Positions 42,575-53,584 of a stretch of DNA of 64,000 bases are shown here, one piece after another. The translations under genes and the position numbers were made by a program. The notes below the pieces were generated by a model, which ran no database searches, was not told the DNA's origin, and saw only the letters and a list, made by a program, of their open reading frames with translations. The DNA is from Paralithodes platypus (taxonomy: Eukaryota > Arthropoda > Malacostraca > Decapoda > Lithodidae). Position 1 is the first letter of the stretch; each line of letters starts with the position of its first letter. The stretch covers positions 18,387,856-18,451,855 of the forward strand of contig CM064571.1 of assembly GCA_032716605.1 (NCBI GenBank). The letters run 5' to 3'.

Positions 42575-42745
42575 GGGCCAACGAGGGATAATGCAACTAA
42601 TAATGGAACTTGAAAAATAAACAAACCAAAACTGTGACGACACAATATGTAGGCAAAAGAACTAACCAAAATCGCTGTGGAAATACCGTTTAATAATAGT
42701 AGATTTTGAAATAAAAGAACACAAAACCACCACATAGGTCATAGG
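42575..42745. repeat. Repeat K, copy 1 (downstream of the dehydrogenase)
   Basis: AAATAAACAAACCAAAACTG ... TCAAAATCGCTGTGG-like ... AAATAAAAGAACACAAAACC. Related copies at 44846, 47299, 49876 and 51607. Confidence 0.7.
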
Positions 42746-42925
42746 GTGTACTCACTACATGAGTAAGTTAATCTGTAAACTATCAAATGTTAAACCAATA
42801 TGTGACTGTGTATGTTAGATCAACAAGTTAACTCAAATTTCATAAAACGCAGAAAATCCATAAACTGTCAAAACTATAACACAGGACAGTTTAACAATTG
42901 GATGTAGCAAACATCGGGCACCAGA

Positions 42926-42967
42926 TCAGGCGACCTGCTCTGTTGGCCTTATCAGGACATCATGGAT
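42926..42967 (-). CDS. DHRS11: DHRS11-like dehydrogenase, exon 6 (last)
   Basis: Acceptor ATTTTCCAG, then IHDVLIRPTEQVA and TGA. The RPTEQV ending is the hallmark C-terminus of the DHRS11 family, and the phase (0) fits exon 5. Confidence 0.85.
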   Translation of the reverse strand: MHDVLIRPTEQVA

Positions 42968-45900
42968 CTGGAAAATATCAAGAGTTATATTATCATTATG
43001 ATGATTTGACAATTAATATACGCTACTGTACAGTTTAAGTTCTCCAAATTTTACTTAAGCAAGCTCTAAAAATATCAATAACAAAAAAGATTTTACCCAG
43101 TTTATATTTTTTCATCAACCCACAAATTAACTTACAAATTAATACAAAATGGATTATTCTTACTTAGAGACAGGTTCTTAAAATTATATTAATATTCATA
43201 TCACCAACCCACCAATTAACTTACAAATGAACCTAAATAATGAAATCTATGAAACTAATGAATATATGTGGTACTCCAAGGACTCGAACCTAGGATACTC
43301 ACACCAAAATATTACACAATAAGAATATGGAGGGATAAACAGACGAATGAGGAAGTAAGAAGGAGGTGTGGTGTGGAGGTACATGTGCTGGAAAGTGTGA
43401 AAAGGAACACCTTGAGATGGTTTGGCCATATGGAACATATGGGAGGCGAGAGAATGACTAAGAGGGTGTACGAGAGCGAGGTGGAAGGACAGAGAGGGAG
43501 AGGTGGAAGGATGGAGTGAGGAAGTATATGGATGAAGGCGGTGGTGGTTGGGAGGAGGGGCGTCAACTGACTGGGGACAGAGGTGCATGGGGGCGGTTCG
43601 TTCGTGACCACCCCTTCGGAGATCACGGCGTCAGGCAATAGATAGATAGATAGAAGAATATAAACACCTGCATGGGGATAAAAGTCTTTAAAAAAAATCT
43701 CCGGCAAAGCCGGATTTCTCCATACAATGCTGGCTCGCTATCGCTCGCCAGGAAGAAATCGACACCTGCATGGGGATAAAAGTCTTAAAACAGTTGGCTG
43801 AATGGGGCCGAATGGATACAAGCCAGGGAAAGAGAGAAAAGGAGAGAAAGATAAACAAAAATGGTGACTCCCCTTAACCTCTTAACTGCGCAGCTATGGT
43901 ATTTAAATGTGCCTGCGGTGCGAAGGTATTCTGATCCATTCCTCACTAAAATAGTTAATTTACCATATACAGTATATGTAATTAATACTTATCCATATGC
44001 GCCTATTTTACTTTTAATATGAACATACGAACATGGGAAAGCAATAAAACAATTGGTAACAGCAATTGGCTGGTGAAAATTGTATATTTTAGCCCCGCGG
44101 TCATAATCTGGCCTTGAGCAGTGAGAGACTTACTCCCTCACTCTCTCTTGTCTCGCGCGAGAAAAGAGGCCAGGGGAGCTTTCAGACTGGCTTGGAGGGT
44201 CAGAGTTATACTCCTCCACCCTCCTCCTTCTCTCCCACGAAAATACTCGATAATTATCGGGAATAATAGATAAAATACCTGATAAATAATTGAGGAAGGG
44301 AGAAAAAGGGGGGAAAGAAGGGGAAGGTTGGGACACATGTGTAAGAGTGGTAGCAAGTAATGGAGTGAAATTTTCTCGCCTAAACACAAATTATTTTTTT
44401 TTTTTAGTGCCACTAGGGTGTTTTAAATGGGGTTTTTTAGGCCTAGGATCTTAAGTCTTTTCCCGCAGCCGCCCAGTAGGACCTCTGAAGAGTCTTCCCG
44501 CAGCTGCCGGGTTAAAGGACTGACCTGTACACGTGGCGGTGCGGCCAGAACATGAACAACAGTGGCAGCAATGTCCTCGGCCTGTAGACACTCTATTTTG
44601 CCGTACGCCTCACGACCCTTAGCCTCGTCCTTATGCATCCTCGGGGAAAACTCAGTCTCAACCAAGCCCGGACTGATTGCCTGTTGAATAATTTGTTTTC
44701 TATGTAGGGCAGAATCTTAACCTCTGTAACTCAAAAGGGATAGTGCAAATGGGCTGTCAATTTCCACACCTACTGTATTCCCTAGCCAAGTCTTCCCATT
44801 TGGTAGAAAAATTAGCTCGATTACTATAGTCCTTTTTGAGTTAAAATGTAAAACTTGCAAACTAAACAAACCAAAATTGGGACAAGGACAATATAAAGTC
44901 AAATTAAATTATCAAAATCGCTATGTGGAAACAACGTTTACTAAAATGAAAATTATTAAATAAAAGAACACAATCCACCACATAGGGTGTACATCACTAC
45001 ACGAGCAAGTTAATCTGTTTCCCAAGCAAACCAATCGCACACATAACAACGCACTATCGTCACGTTAAAGGAAGTAGTCAAGTTTGGGAAGTCCGGGACG
45101 TTCTGGCAAATTTTACTAAACTCTGCATGAATAAAGAAACTACATGTTAAATGTCAAAATATTATTTAAAATCAAATTTGCAACATGACAAGACATTAAC
45201 AATAGCAAAAAATACAAATATTGATAAGATATCTATACTATTACAAAATAATATATAAAATACAGTACAGCACTCACTAACGATAGTGCTATCGGGTAGG
45301 TACCTGTAAGCATAGCATGCCTCAAGTGACCCCTATCAATAACTACCCTACAAATAACCTACATTTATAGCACAAATAAACTAAGGAAATCGCAAAAGTA
45401 AGCAATTGATACTATCGACAATGAATACATATAATATAAAGAGAAATAATTGCAAAATATGAAGTAACAACAGATTTAAACAAAGAGTACTCTTTTAACA
45501 AGAACAATAAATTTAAAAAATCATCAATATTAATAATAATAATAATAATAGAAAAAGAAAAAGATAAACAATAAATACAGACAAAAAGTAAGCAGAGGTT
45601 ATACAAGAAACTTCAAGTTAAAAATGCTTGATTAAAATTATTGATGTCAAATTTTAGAATACAGTCACAATAATTGACCCTAAAAAGATTAAATTTATGG
45701 AACAATTTACTTGCCTCAAAACCTCTGTCCACTAAGAGTCTGTATAGTAACCTAGCTCTAGCCCAAAAGTCATCTACTTTAGTGCAGATTTTACAAAATC
45801 TTATTAATTGGGAATAAAAACAATTATAAGTGATTTTACTATCGATATTACTACTAGGGAAAGGAAAGTTTATTACGTTAAAATTAAAATTAATGAGTTA

Positions 45901-48900
45901 CAGAAGTTAGAGGTTACGATTTCTGCCCAACCTAGCATGAACAGACTATAGTACAGCTAATATTAACACCAATTCAGTGGGTCCGATACAATTTACTAGG
46001 ATACTAATAATACAATACAAATCTAAAGTTAAAATGTGAAAAAGTTAAGTCATGTGATTTTGTATTGATGCCAATGAAATGGTTAATAAGTCCTTCTCCC
46101 CAAGACCTTACCGTGACCCTAATGTGAGACTTGGCATCCCGCAGCTCCTGACGTAGGCCTTCCGTAAGCGCGTTGACAGCAAACTTGGTAGCCGCGTAGA
46201 AATGTGTGAGAGGGCTGTTGGTGACCCGGTGGCCTGACATGCTGTGTGGCAAGAGAACAAGTAGTGTCAGTCATATTGCTGGGGGTGGCCGACATTTAAA
46301 CAGAGCCCGAAAAGAAACTACATTTAACTGTCTTGATAGTGTAATGCATAAATGTGCGGAATTTCGGTGTGAGTATCCTAGGTTCGAGTCCTTGGAGTGC
46401 CACATGTATTTGTTGATTTCATTAATTGCATTTAGAAGTAAAGTGGGTTGGTGAAAAAATATGAAATACATGTAATAGGTTGGATGTTGTCTTCATACAC
46501 CAACACTTTAGGCCGGTTTTCTATCAAACTTAAAAGTCTTGAAAGTTAAGTTTGCATTCAACGTGTTAATGTTCTCGTTGTTCTACAGGTCTCCCTCACT
46601 ATCTGATGCCCCAATTTACGATGTTATTATAGGTCTTTAAGCGTTTGGGTTTGGGTTTTGGCTGGTCTAAGAACGCATCCTCATTTACCCCATTAATTTT
46701 AGGGTTCGCTGTACGATTTTTTCTATTCAAATTTTTTTTTTTCAGGAACTTAACCCAATCATCAATTGAGGGAGACATGTATCTTGAATTCTGTCAACTA
46801 ACTTCCTTCCTGTGAGGAAAGTCAGGTTGGTCTTCACCCTATAAACCATATGGATTTAATTCTCTAACTACAGTACAGGTATGTACATTTTTCGGTAGAA
46901 AAATGTTCCAGCCAAAGGCCAATTTCTCCTATATATCAGGCTTGTTAACATTCACCCAGAAAAACAATCAACACCTGAATGGGGTGAAGTATCTTGTAAT
47001 TTTATTTTATTTATTCCACTCCTAACACCAAAACCTAACTAATGAAATTAATGGAAGCAGGTGATCGTCCCGGGAATCGAACCTGGGTTACCACATACAG
47101 ATCTCATACACTATAATCATTACACCAAGACAGTTATAAGTACAGTACAGCACATGACGATTAATATCCATTTATCGAATATTGGATATTAATCTAATCT
47201 ACAAACTAATGGAGTGAAACAAGGAGAGATAACTTCACACCAAAACTAATCACACCAGCAGCATGAATAATATTTTGAACACCCTCCTGTAATTATAATG
47301 TAAAACTTGCAAAATAAACAAACCAAAACTGTGACGACAGATAAACGCAAAGGAACTAATCAAAATCGCTATGTGGAAATAACACTTAATAAAATCAAAT
47401 TTGAAATAAAAGAACACAAACCACAATTACAGGAGTTATGGCGTATATACCTGCTGATGTGGATGATGTGTCCGTCGTCCACCCCGTGTTGCTTCATGGA
47501 CGCCACGGCCTCCTTGGTACACAGACACAGACCCACAACGTTTGTGTCCAACATGTCACGCCATTCACTTGGAGTCCCATCTGTTCACAATATCATACAA
47601 ATATATAAATAAAAGGGGAGTAAGGCGTCCGGCACTAGATAGATAGATAGATAGATAGGTATAAGTTAGCTAAAGGGTGTTGACTTTTACAGTAACATAT
47701 TCTATACATCTATCTACATACCCCATTTTTCTTTCTATTTCTTTTTTTCTAGCTGGGGGTGGCTGACAGAGCCCGAAAAGGGACCAAAAAAACGAAAACA
47801 AAACAAAAATACACATATCTAGGTCGCAGTAACATATTGGTTGGTAACAAATGTCGAAAGGTACGGTTGTTAAATTTGGGTTAGTAAAATGTCGGAATCA
47901 CAGAGTGGGCTATACTGTATATGAATTGTTCGGAGTCAGAATTTTCCCCCGACTCCACAACACTCGATGTATATGTTGCTCTCAGTAAAGGGAAAACTGC
48001 TACATAAGTGTAATACATAAAATTGTAAAGGTATATAAATATCTTGTATCAAGTCGCGAGCCGTGGCATAGTCAGTAGAGCGTAAGCTGCTGATCAAAAG
48101 GTTGGCGGATTGAGGCCGCACTGTCAAAATGTTATTGATAGATGTCAAGCCCGGGGATCTTGACCTAGCAATTCATGACAAACGCCTAATGTTCATGGCC
48201 ACCCCTTCTCGGGAATGACGGCGTCTGGCAGTAAACGAGTATCATGAAATTAAAAGCATATGTATTTCTGCAAGACATACCATAACAAATAAAAATGCAA
48301 ATTGCAAGTACAGTACAATAAAAAAGAATGATTGACATACAATATAAATCACACTTAGCACCTTGCAAGATTAAAAAAAAGTTTACTACTACTACTCCGT
48401 ATATACACAGCTCTCATATATACACAGCTCCTGGACATAATAAACACACAGAAATCAACTAAAATCACAAAATATTTGTAGATTATTAACCCATGAACTG
48501 CTAGAACATGCTCAAAATAAAAGACCAAGTTGAGGGAGGGAGGGGGGGGGGGGGGTATAAAGGGGGGAAGGAGTGGAAGATGTGGTATGGAAAGATGCCA
48601 CTAGTTTATATGCGTCACCCAAATTTCAGAAATTTCCTGGCCCTGGCATGGTTTTTGAAGGGTTATTTTTACACATCTATAAATACCGTGGCTTCCGAGA
48701 GGACCTTCGCAGTCCATGGGTTAAATAATTTAATACACTGCCAATACCAGATGCCAGTAGTTTTCTGTGACACTAGAAATAAAATACAAAATTAAATACA
48801 AATCCAACATCATAAACATAGTACAGTCGGCCCCGCAAGGGTGCGCACTAAAAGGGTGCGATTCTCCAACCGTGCGGCAGATGTCCGTGTGGTGCTTATA

Positions 48901-51900
48901 ATCCAAGGGTGCAAAAAAAGTGCGAAAAAAGCAAAGCGTGCGTTTTTTTCGCCCAATAACCCCTGAAAAACATGAACTAAGGAAAGAATACCTGTACAGT
49001 ATAGAAATGTGATTAGATATTAGATAGAATATGGGTATTACACTCACTTTGGATGGTTTATATATGCGTGGAGGTTGGGAGGTTGGTCTTACTGAGGGTC
49101 CGAGGCTGCCCCCATGCCCACATGGGGGCATTTTACACCTGCTGCCCCTAACCCACCGCCCAGGGCGATCGTGTTACCCACCAAAACAAAAGTGAAAGTT
49201 CTTGATTTAGAACAGAAAAAACAGTTACTAGACATGTTGGCTAGAGGTGAGAAACAGGCAAATGTGGGTAGACATTTTGGTGTGGGCATGGGGGCAGCCT
49301 CGGACCCTCAGTAAGAGCAACATCCCAACCTCCACGCATACATAAACCATCCAAAGTGAGTGTAATACCCCCATTCTATCTAATATCTAATCACATTTCT
49401 ATACTGTGCAGGTATTCTTTCCTTAGTTCATGTTTTTCAGGGGTTATTGGGCGAAAAAAGGGTAAGTTTGAAGAGTCCCCGGACTACATAGTGAAATTCC
49501 CATAGGTTCTTAAGCGCCAAGGGTGCGTTTTACAAGGGTGCGCGCATGTCTCGGACTTAGGGAACCGCACCCTTGTGGGGCCCACTGTACAGTATCAAAT
49601 TATAGAAACATAAATACATAATCTAGTTCTAGTTGTATCGGGTAGTAGCAGTAATAATATAGTTTAAGCAAGTCACTGAGTCTGAAGATGAATGGTCCAA
49701 CAATTTAAAATAATAGGAAACAAATGATAACTACCATACAAAAAAAATAAACAAATAAATACAGGTATATAAATAAATATCATCAATCCTATCACTTCTC
49801 GGACGGCAAGGTTCTTTTCCGTCGCTCGAAAACAGAAATCAGTACCTGTAGAGATCTTAAAACTTTACTAATAAATATGTAAAACTTGCAAAATAAACAA
49901 AAACCAGAAATTGCACAATATAAAGACAAACATTGAAATAAGAACATAAGAGACCGGAAATCTGCAGAAGGCCGACCGGTCCACACGAGGCAGATCCCAT
50001 TCATTACAAATCACTATGTGGACATTACTTACAGTATAGAAAATTTAGCAAAACAATATTAAGAAATTAAAGAAAATAAACCATAAAATACAGACAGTGA
50101 TGCACAAACGGATATCATAGATACATACATACGGGTTTAAAGACCGCAACCGATATAGACAGTAATGTACGGAAAATTAGCCCTTAGAAGATACAATACG
50201 CATACTTTTTTTTCTGGCTATTATTAGATGATTTTGATTGCGAAGGCCATACGGAAGTCAGAGGGTTGATTCAGATAGTCTGTACCCTTTCAATTCCCAC
50301 AGATCCTTCTTAACCTGTATAAAATCATCAAATGATTGCCAGAAAAAAATGTCAAACGCGTCACGATTTTCAAGGGGTTATATTTTCAGACCCCATTACC
50401 TAAAAATATGAAAAAAAAAGTGGGGATTGGGCCTGAGTATATAGATAGATGCAGTAGATTAACTCAGTAACCTCATTATTAATGAAGTCCACTATCATGT
50501 GGGGATTGGGCCTGAGTACTGTATATAGATAGATAGATTACCTCAGTAACCTCATCATTAATGATGTCCACTATCATTTTAGAATCAGATATAAAATACA
50601 GTTCATCAGGCTAATCTCATCAATGAAGTACTGTACACAGTTGGCCACGTGAGTTCTGTCCTTCGTTGTGATCTTATGCATGAAAGTAATATTAGTATGA
50701 ATGAACTTCAAGTGTGGCTTCTAGTAAATCATCAGTTGACTATGAACCACTGCATAAGTAACTACACTCGTACTTCAATTATGCGCATTAAAATTCTATG
50801 TATAATAACACACAGACGAAAAGAACTTACGTAGGCAATTGTACCGGGAACTGTAAAAAATAATGAGAACATCGTGAGGGTAGAATGTAGAATTCGGACG
50901 TACCGCCAGCCTTGTTTACACTACGCGGAGCGGCGTTGGACGTTTGCCACCATGTTCCCGTCTATTTTGACTGCCTTTGGATACAATAATATGTTGAGGG
51001 AGGACTTTGCCCCCCCCCCCCCCCCCATGACATATTGTCATCATCATATATATTGCCAGCAGGGGGCAAATAACCGAAAATAATCGCCGTCAAAATACAC
51101 TCAAAGTTAACCGCGGCGATCGCCCTATGTAAACATGACGACCGTACGCCCGAAAACTACATCCATCCCCATCGTGACAATATTGTATATATAACAACAA
51201 ATATGTTATTGCAATTTCTAATATAGGCTACAGTACTAAACATAATGGGTTCTGATTTACTGTCCCAAAAAATATGTGATTGCAATTTTTAAAACATTGT
51301 AAAAGGTTTTAATTTACTATCTAAACCATATGCTGCATAGTAAGGTAGCTACACTCTGAAGAAATAAATAACTGTATTTCCTAATTGTAATTAACTCCAG
51401 ATTAACACATACCGAGCAAGGAAGAGGCGTGTGCCAGACCAGCATTATTGATACACACGTCAATGCCGCCAAACTGTTGCTTGATCTTAGCAAAGAGGGC
51501 CACCACCTGGTCGTCCTTGGTTATGTCACACTGGATGGCTGTCAGGGAACCGGGACAGCCGCTTAGTTCATCTGACAACGTCTGAAAAATTAGTGAACAA
51601 TAATAATGTAAAACTTGCAAAATAAATAAACCAAAACAAGGACGAGACAATATAAAGGCAAAATAACTAATCAATATCGCTATGTGGAAACAACGCTTTA
51701 GAATATCAGACGTGTCTTGTCTTTGTTGAAAAGACTACAATAATCCCTCGCGTACACCTATTTCCTAAGAACTTGACAGAAATCATGACTCCCTAACTTC
51801 TTATAACTAAAAAGGAATGAAAGCAATTGAGTTGAAATTTCTATTATTTGGAAAGGGAGACAAATGTGAAAATTTCCAGCGAGATTGCTCTAGCCCCTTT

Positions 51901-52554
51901 TCAGATACAAATAGGTTAGGGATCAATATTACTCTCAAGTTAGCTGGCACGGAGTATAACAATAGTTCAGGGACCACTGTACAATTGCCTGCACAGGTAC
52001 TGTAGGTGATGGTTTTTACTTTCTAGTTCCACCACTCAACCTGCACAAGTTCCCTCCTACAGTACAGTCTATTCGCTGTAAGTAGGCGAGAAATCATTAC
52101 CTCTATCCTCTGTAACTCAAAAAGAGCTAGAGGAAATTGGCTGTAAATTTCCACATCTATTCCTTGATAGACTCTTCCCAAATGGTAAGAAATTATAGCT
52201 CGATTACTCTAGTCAATTTTGAGTTACAGAGGTTAGGTCATGATTTTTCACCTACTTACAGCGAATAGACTATAGCCATGAGAAGGACCGGTCATCAATG
52301 CATCACTTTTCATTCAGGTACTCACACGCGCACTCATCCTCGTGGTTGGAACAATTTCAGAGTTTCGAACGAGGATCTTGGCAATCATTGATCCCTTGAA
52401 GTATGATCATAAGATAATTACTTTGTGATTAACTTCATACAGTAAATATTGATCCAAGTTAGAAACACAAGACTCAAGCTGTGTTGTTCAATGGAATATT
52501 TGAAATTATTACTTATGAGTCAAAATTATTTAATTAAATGTGTACGATATTATT

Positions 52555-52598
<44 letters not shown>

Positions 52599-53584
52599 TA
52601 ATAATAGTTCTTAAAGCTAGCGCATGCTAAACCAGCTAAGGATAACCCAATAAGGCCGATTAGGCATATTTCCATTGGGGTCCTGTACTACTACCCCACC
52701 CCCTTGCTCATGAGGGACGGTAGCGACTCAGTGCTTGTGAAAAATCTTTATTGCGCCGAGCGTGGGCGCGATCCTGGGACCTTCTGGGTGGAAGTCCATG
52801 ACGCTAGTCACTACACCAGCGAGCCGCTGCTCCACTTCTTACTCCTGGCGATTGTACATCTATGCTAGTATGGAATAGGCTGTGTGTACCCCACCACAGT
52901 TTGGAATAGATATAATTATTCCCTCATCCCTTTCTTCGGTAACACTCAAGATCAGTTGTGCAGGCTTATTTACTAATATTTGCTGTTATTTGTTCAAGGA
53001 ATAGTGTTTTACTGTTGTTTATCGTTCAGTGAATGGAGGATTTGTATTAGCTTACCAAGAACGGCCGTGGGATACAATGAAAGGTTGAGGGGGGGGAGGG
53101 GGGGGGGGGGGCTTTGCCCACCCTTAGTGTCATCCTCATATATATTGTCAACAGGGGGCAAATAACAGCTGGCCGTGAAATAATTTGGGAAAAAATCGAG
53201 ACGGGAATATTACCGCGAGCGTATAAGTACTGTAAACAAACCCGCTACCACAACCCTTACCGAGGAAATAGACAAAAATATGTCTGCTTATACGCGGTAA
53301 TCAGTTTTGAATAGGTCAAATCGGGGGGTTTTAAAGTTATTGATATCGCAAATCCTCCAAGGGAACAATATTGCGAATATTATTGCGAGTCTATATGTAC
53401 TTATTGTCCCTAATAGTGCCGCGAAAGACATCTTTAATATCCTTCCTCCTACCTTTATCTTGTCAACATTGCGAGCTGCTCCGACCACATTCATGCCCTC
53501 TGCCACCAGCTTCCTGCAAATGGCCGCCCCGATGCCCTCACTGGCCCCCGTCACCAGAGCTATGCGGCCGGCCCAACGATGCAT
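42926..53584 (-). CDS. DHRS11: DHRS11-like short-chain dehydrogenase/reductase, whole gene
   Basis: Six coding exons (53453-53584, 51413-51581, 47451-47580, 46112-46241, 44525-44680, 42926-42967) splice with phases 0,1,2,0,0 into 252 aa, the normal length of a classical SDR. Visible motifs: cofactor loop TGASEGIG (12-19), NNAG (89-92), active-site Ser146 in MSG, Tyr159 and Lys163 in YAATK, and ISPGLVET after the active site. It is predicted to be a cytosolic NADP(H)-dependent carbonyl/hydroxysteroid reductase. Insect relatives include farnesol dehydrogenases that act on juvenile-hormone precursors, so a role in terpenoid (methyl farnesoate) metabolism is possible but inferred. All splice sites are GT-AG. 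A 5'UTR exon must lie upstream, since an acceptor precedes the ATG by 5 nt. Introns are filled with SINEs, MITEs and LINE pieces, but no coding exon is broken. Confidence 0.9.
43195..43318 (-). mobile_element. tRNA-derived SINE family H, copy 5
   Basis: GGACTCGAACCTAGGATACT (box B, reverse) with the GAAATCTATGAAACTAATG tail. Confidence 0.75.
43330..43655 (+). pseudogene. RTE-like LINE 3' fragment, copy 2
   Basis: Same coding end as 22467-22968: RDKQTNEEVRRRCGVEV and LRWFGHMEHM, then a frameshift near 43510. Ends GATCACGGCGTCAGGCAATA followed by (GATA)n. Confidence 0.85.
43690..43877 (-). mobile_element. MITE family A, right part
   Basis: CCGGCAAAGCCGG hairpin, GGCTCGCTATCGCTCGCCAG, then degenerate modules to GACTCCCCTTAA. 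Confidence 0.7.
43874..44515 (+). mobile_element. ~600-bp TTAA element (T600), copy 1
   Basis: TTAACCTCTTAACTGCGCAG ... TTCCCGCAGCTGCCGGGTTAA. It shares its left TTAA with the MITE before it, and its right TTAA lies 8-11 bp into the intron after exon 5 of the dehydrogenase. Relatives: 55125-55737 and 61517-62097. Confidence 0.8.
44525..44680 (-). CDS. DHRS11: DHRS11-like dehydrogenase, exon 5
   Basis: 156 nt, 52 codons, starting AISPGLVETEF (the post-catalytic substrate loop) and ending AAPPRVQ before donor CAG|GTCAGT. Phases 0/0. Confidence 0.9.
44705..44850. mobile_element. MITE family P, partial
   Basis: ACCTCTGTAACTCAAAAGGG ... GATTACTATAGTCC, 25 bp upstream of exon 5. Confidence 0.6.
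44846..45018. repeat. Repeat K, copy 2
   Basis: TGTAAAACTTGCAAACTAAAC ... CACCACATAGGGTGTAC. Confidence 0.7.
45019..46100. other. Intron 4 sequence, no gene
   Basis: AT-rich; a MITE P arm is at 45875-45960 (GAGTTACAGAAGTTAGAGG ... AGACTATAG). Confidence 0.5.
46112..46241 (-). CDS. DHRS11: DHRS11-like dehydrogenase, exon 4 (active site)
   Basis: 130 nt, carries MSGHRV, then THFYAATKFAVNALTEG with the catalytic Tyr and Lys. Acceptor CTTGCCACACAG, donor ACG|GTAAGG, phases 2/0. Confidence 0.92.
46325..46462 (+). mobile_element. tRNA-derived SINE family H, copy 6
   Basis: GTCTTGATAGTGTAATGC ... CCTAGGTTCGAGTCCTTGG, tail ATTTAGAAGTAAAGTGGGTTGG. Confidence 0.75.
46463..46875. other. Intron 3 sequence, no feature recognised
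   Basis: Mixed sequence without recognised repeats. Confidence 0.4.
46880..46995 (-). mobile_element. MITE family A, fragment
   Basis: ACATTTTTCGGTAGAAAAATG and a diverged CAGCCAAAGGCCAATTTC hairpin. Confidence 0.6.
46996..47145 (-). mobile_element. tRNA-derived SINE family H, copy 7
   Basis: CGGGAATCGAACCTGGGTT (box B) and ATCATTACACCAAGACAG (box A), reverse. Confidence 0.75.
47299..47430. repeat. Repeat K, copy 3
   Basis: TGTAAAACTTGCAAAATAAAC ..., ends about 20 bp from exon 3. Confidence 0.7.
47451..47580 (-). CDS. DHRS11: DHRS11-like dehydrogenase, exon 3
   Basis: 130 nt; GTPSEWRDMLDTNVVGL then KQHGVDDGHIIHIS leading to the active-site strand. Acceptor TTGTGAACAG, donor CAG|GTATAT, phases 1/2. 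Confidence 0.92.
47637..47657. repeat. (GATA)n beside GGCGTCCGGCA, probable RTE/SINE tail
   Basis: AAGGCGTCCGGCACTAGATA resembles the RTE-like LINE 3' end plus tail. Confidence 0.5.
48050..48240 (+). mobile_element. tRNA-derived SINE family J with RTE-type 3' end
   Basis: Head GAGCCGTGGCATAGTCAGTA (box A-like) with an anticodon-like hairpin. The tail GTTCATGGCCACCCCTTCTC ... GACGGCGTCTGGCA matches the last ~40 bp of the RTE-like LINE at 43600-43640. Confidence 0.75.
48400..48830. other. Intron 2 sequence, no gene
   Basis: A G-rich tract at 48533-48566; no feature otherwise. Confidence 0.4.
48834..49587. mobile_element. pogo/Tigger-like palindromic element with HTH remnant (754 bp)
   Basis: TA flanks; inverted ends CAGTCGGCCCCGCAAGGGTG and ACCCTTGTGGGGCCCACTG. 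Long complementary arms (each about 300 bp) surround a 110-bp centre coding for part of a transposase. Confidence 0.85.
49165..49290 (+). pseudogene. Transposase N-terminal HTH remnant (CENP-B/pogo type)
   Basis: The plus frame reads KVKVLDLEQKKQLLDMLA then GEKQANVGRHFGV, the pattern of the first CENP-B/pogo helix-turn-helix (basic lead, LEQK.QLL, xxGEKQxxVxxxFGV). The DDE domain is absent. It cannot be an active transposase. Confidence 0.75.
49876..50003. repeat. Repeat K copy 4 and TTATGTTC-type tail (reverse)
   Basis: TATGTAAAACTTGCAAAATA, then AAGAACATAAGAGACCGG ... GAGGCAGATCCCATTCATT. Confidence 0.6.
50174..50381. mobile_element. Foldback MITE family B, diverged
   Basis: TCTGGCTATTATTAGATGAT ... 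ATCATCAAATGATTGCCAGA core; ends TTTTCAAGGGGTTA. Confidence 0.75.
50420..50590. repeat. Duplicated GGGGATTGGGCCTGAGTA unit
   Basis: Two copies 84 bp apart, each with a (GATA)n run and CTCAGTAACCTCAT; also at 41805. Confidence 0.8.
50890..51110. repeat. Repeat shared with 56405-56500 and 53040-53290
   Basis: CTTGTTTACACTACGCGGA, CCATGTTCCCGTCTATTTTG and GCAGGGGGCAAATAACCG blocks; a poly-C run at about 51009. Confidence 0.65.
51413..51581 (-). CDS. DHRS11: DHRS11-like dehydrogenase, exon 2
   Basis: 169 nt; encodes CDITKDDQVVALF (cofactor adenine-binding strand) and GGIDVCINNAGLA with the NNAG motif. Acceptor AATTTTTCAG, donor CTCG|GTATGT, phases 0/1. Confidence 0.92.
51607..51700. repeat. Repeat K, copy 5
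   Basis: TGTAAAACTTGCAAAATAAA begins 26 bp upstream of exon 2. Confidence 0.7.
52063..52276. mobile_element. MITE family P, full-length reference
   Basis: AGTCTATTCGCTGTAAGTAG ... CTACTTACAGCGAATAGACT; near-perfect terminal inverted repeats and complementary arms. Confidence 0.85.
52553..52828 (-). mobile_element. tRNA-derived SINE family I, copy 2
   Basis: Same head, body and (TTA)n tail as 5709-5946; head reads CGGCTCGCTGGTGTAGTGAC. Confidence 0.85.
53040..53290. repeat. Diverged copy of the 50890-51110 repeat
   Basis: GGGATACAATGAAAGGTTGAGG, a poly-G run, then CATATATATTGTCAACAGGGG. Confidence 0.6.
53453..53584 (-). CDS. DHRS11: DHRS11-like dehydrogenase, exon 1 (first coding)
   Basis: ATG five nt after acceptor TTGCTCCTGCAG; 44 codons with IALVTGASEGIG, the TGxxxGIG cofactor motif, ending DKIK before donor AAG|GTAGGA. 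An in-frame ATG further upstream lies beyond the acceptor, so this ATG is preferred. The mRNA must have a noncoding first exon. Confidence 0.9.

Noticed and set aside
49089..49314. Two overlapping 66-codon frames around the pogo core as genes
   Set aside because: Their shared ends come from the palindromic arms; only the central HTH remnant is protein-like.
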